A stretch of DNA of 64,000 bases from CAYRHJ01 sp964424105 (GTDB lineage Bacteria; Planctomycetota; Phycisphaerae; UBA1845): NCBI GenBank assembly GCA_964424105.1, contig CAYRHJ010000028.1, positions 15,511 to 79,510 of the forward strand, read 5' to 3'. The notes beneath the pieces are model-generated. The model was not told the origin of the DNA. It did no database searches and saw only the letters and a list, made by a program, of their open reading frames with translations. Positions 63,409 to 64,000 of this stretch are shown here, piece after piece. Made by a program: the position numbers and the translations under genes. Positions within the stretch are counted from its first letter, which is position 1. The number at the start of each line of letters is the position of its first letter.

Positions 63409-63681
63409 CTAAAAGTGATTCACAGGGAAATCCGGGGGAAAGTCAAACACCAGGCCATGGCATCGGGGCGTGACACATTCGCCCGTTGACGAATTCGTAT
63501 CAATGTTGCCGGCATAGAAGAGCCACGCACTCAACGCCAGCCATATCACCCACCAGGGACGCGAGCCGCCTCGCTTAATCGATACGACGTCAGGATCCGC
63601 CAGATCGTGCCCACATTGCCGGCAGAATCGGGCCGCCGGCGGAACGGAATCGTAACATCGAAAACAGAGCCGATTCGACAT
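63409..63681 (-). CDS. Zinc-ribbon membrane protein
   Basis: 90 aa. The N-terminal double-Cys pair CFRCYDSVPPAARFCRQCG is a zinc-ribbon (CxxC-x11-CxxC); one membrane segment follows (WWVIWLALSAWLFYAGNI), then a short tail with two more Cys. Small proteins of this design are common and functionally unassigned. It is convergent with the acidic protein gene. Confidence 0.7.
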   Translation of the reverse strand: MSNRLCFRCYDSVPPAARFCRQCGHDLADPDVVSIKRGGSRPWWVIWLALSAWLFYAGNIDTNSSTGECVTPRCHGLVFDFPPDFPVNHF

Positions 63682-64000
63682 ATCACGTCACCTACCCAAG
63701 TTTAAGGATTGGCGGCTTCGGAATTCAAGTGGTTATCTTCACGTCGAGCGGGTTTGGTTTTGCGAATTGCGGGTTGCGGATCAATGTCCGCAGCGCTGGC
63801 GACTGGTGCAATCGTTCGGCCACTCGCTCGTTTGCGTGCGTACGTACGTGTCAGCATCGCTGGATTCCGGCTTGCGCCGGAATGACGGATGCGACGTATG
63901 CGGCGTTCGCCGGAATGACGATGTTCACTATTTGCTGCTCTTCGTAGTAGGAGGCGGGTGAAACCCGGCTTCGTCATTGGCTCCCCCACCTCCAAAGGAG
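63682..64000. repeat. Right-edge repeats: REP-like pair and an inverted, cut-off hairpin repeat
   Basis: No gene. REP-like 'ctggattccggcttgcgccg' and 'gcggcgttcgccggaatgac' motifs lie at about 63860-63920, and the last 24 nt ('tggctcccccacctccaaag' onward) are the CCACCTCC/GGAGGTGG hairpin repeat in reverse, cut by the window edge. Confidence 0.75.

Overview
The window looks like a chromosomal segment from a GC-rich member of the Planctomycetota, probably near the Phycisphaerae, although no rRNA or marker phylogeny is available here to prove it. The clues are a PEP-CTERM sorting signal, dockerin-like and cohesin-like secreted proteins, a 25-30 kDa-class ECF sigma factor with a membrane anti-sigma partner, an FHA-GAF-PP2C phosphatase, tandem ClpP subunits, a degenerate GH10 protein, a two-gene TldD-like pair, and intergenic DNA packed with short GC-rich dispersed repeats.

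Layout. 1-9.5 kb (mostly minus strand): a truncated ASPIC/UnbV FG-GAP lipoprotein, a Tat-exported amidase, a hypothetical protein, an S9 prolyl-oligopeptidase-type peptidase, a TlpA/thioredoxin-like lipoprotein interrupted by an in-frame TGA that I read as selenocysteine, an FHA-GAF-PP2C phosphatase, and a MazG-like protein. 9.6-23 kb: a molybdenum hydroxylase and purine catabolism island: YgfJ-type nucleotidyltransferase, a compact YgfK-like iron-sulfur protein, a fused selenium-dependent xanthine dehydrogenase, XdhC, a second three-subunit molybdenum hydroxylase (FAD, 2Fe-2S and Mo subunits), and adenine deaminase. 23-31 kb: DUF418 membrane protein, a DUF1579 remnant, tRNA-Leu, a large secreted lamin-tail/sugar-dehydrogenase/dockerin-like protein, an anti-sigma/ECF sigma pair, and a secreted cohesin-like protein. 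31-38 kb: an exported TldD/TldE-like pair and the argR-argG-argH operon. 38-47 kb: a GAF-PP2C phosphatase, clpP-clpP-tig, class I fructose-bisphosphate aldolase, an autoregulated-looking Fic protein, and a polysaccharide deacetylase. 47-58 kb: ComEA-like and GH10-like proteins, purC, a disrupted hicBA locus holding an HTH gene, a SurA/PpiD-like protein, topA, and a VapC-type toxin-antitoxin pair. 58-64 kb: a double glycosyltransferase-like protein, an EF-hand lipoprotein, a PEP-CTERM protein, a membrane protein, a very acidic small protein, and a zinc-ribbon membrane protein.

The most interesting signal is at 6554-7081. Its in-frame TGA sits exactly where TlpA-type proteins carry the first redox cysteine (giving U-P-P-C). 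It is followed after 17 nt by a perfect hairpin whose loop starts with G, matching the known bacterial SECIS layout. Together with the YgfJ/YgfK/selenium-type XDH genes 3-9 kb away, this suggests an organism that uses selenium both as selenocysteine and as the labile cofactor of molybdenum hydroxylases. The selenium machinery itself (selA, selB, selC, selD) is not in this window.

Most intergenic spaces carry repeats rather than genes: a 26-bp family (gagccgcgagcg...gagcggtc), including a 52-bp-period array at 47.2 kb, REP-like 'ttccggcg' inverted repeats, a strong hairpin repeat built on CCACCTCC/GGAGGTGG, and a roughly 140-bp dispersed element.
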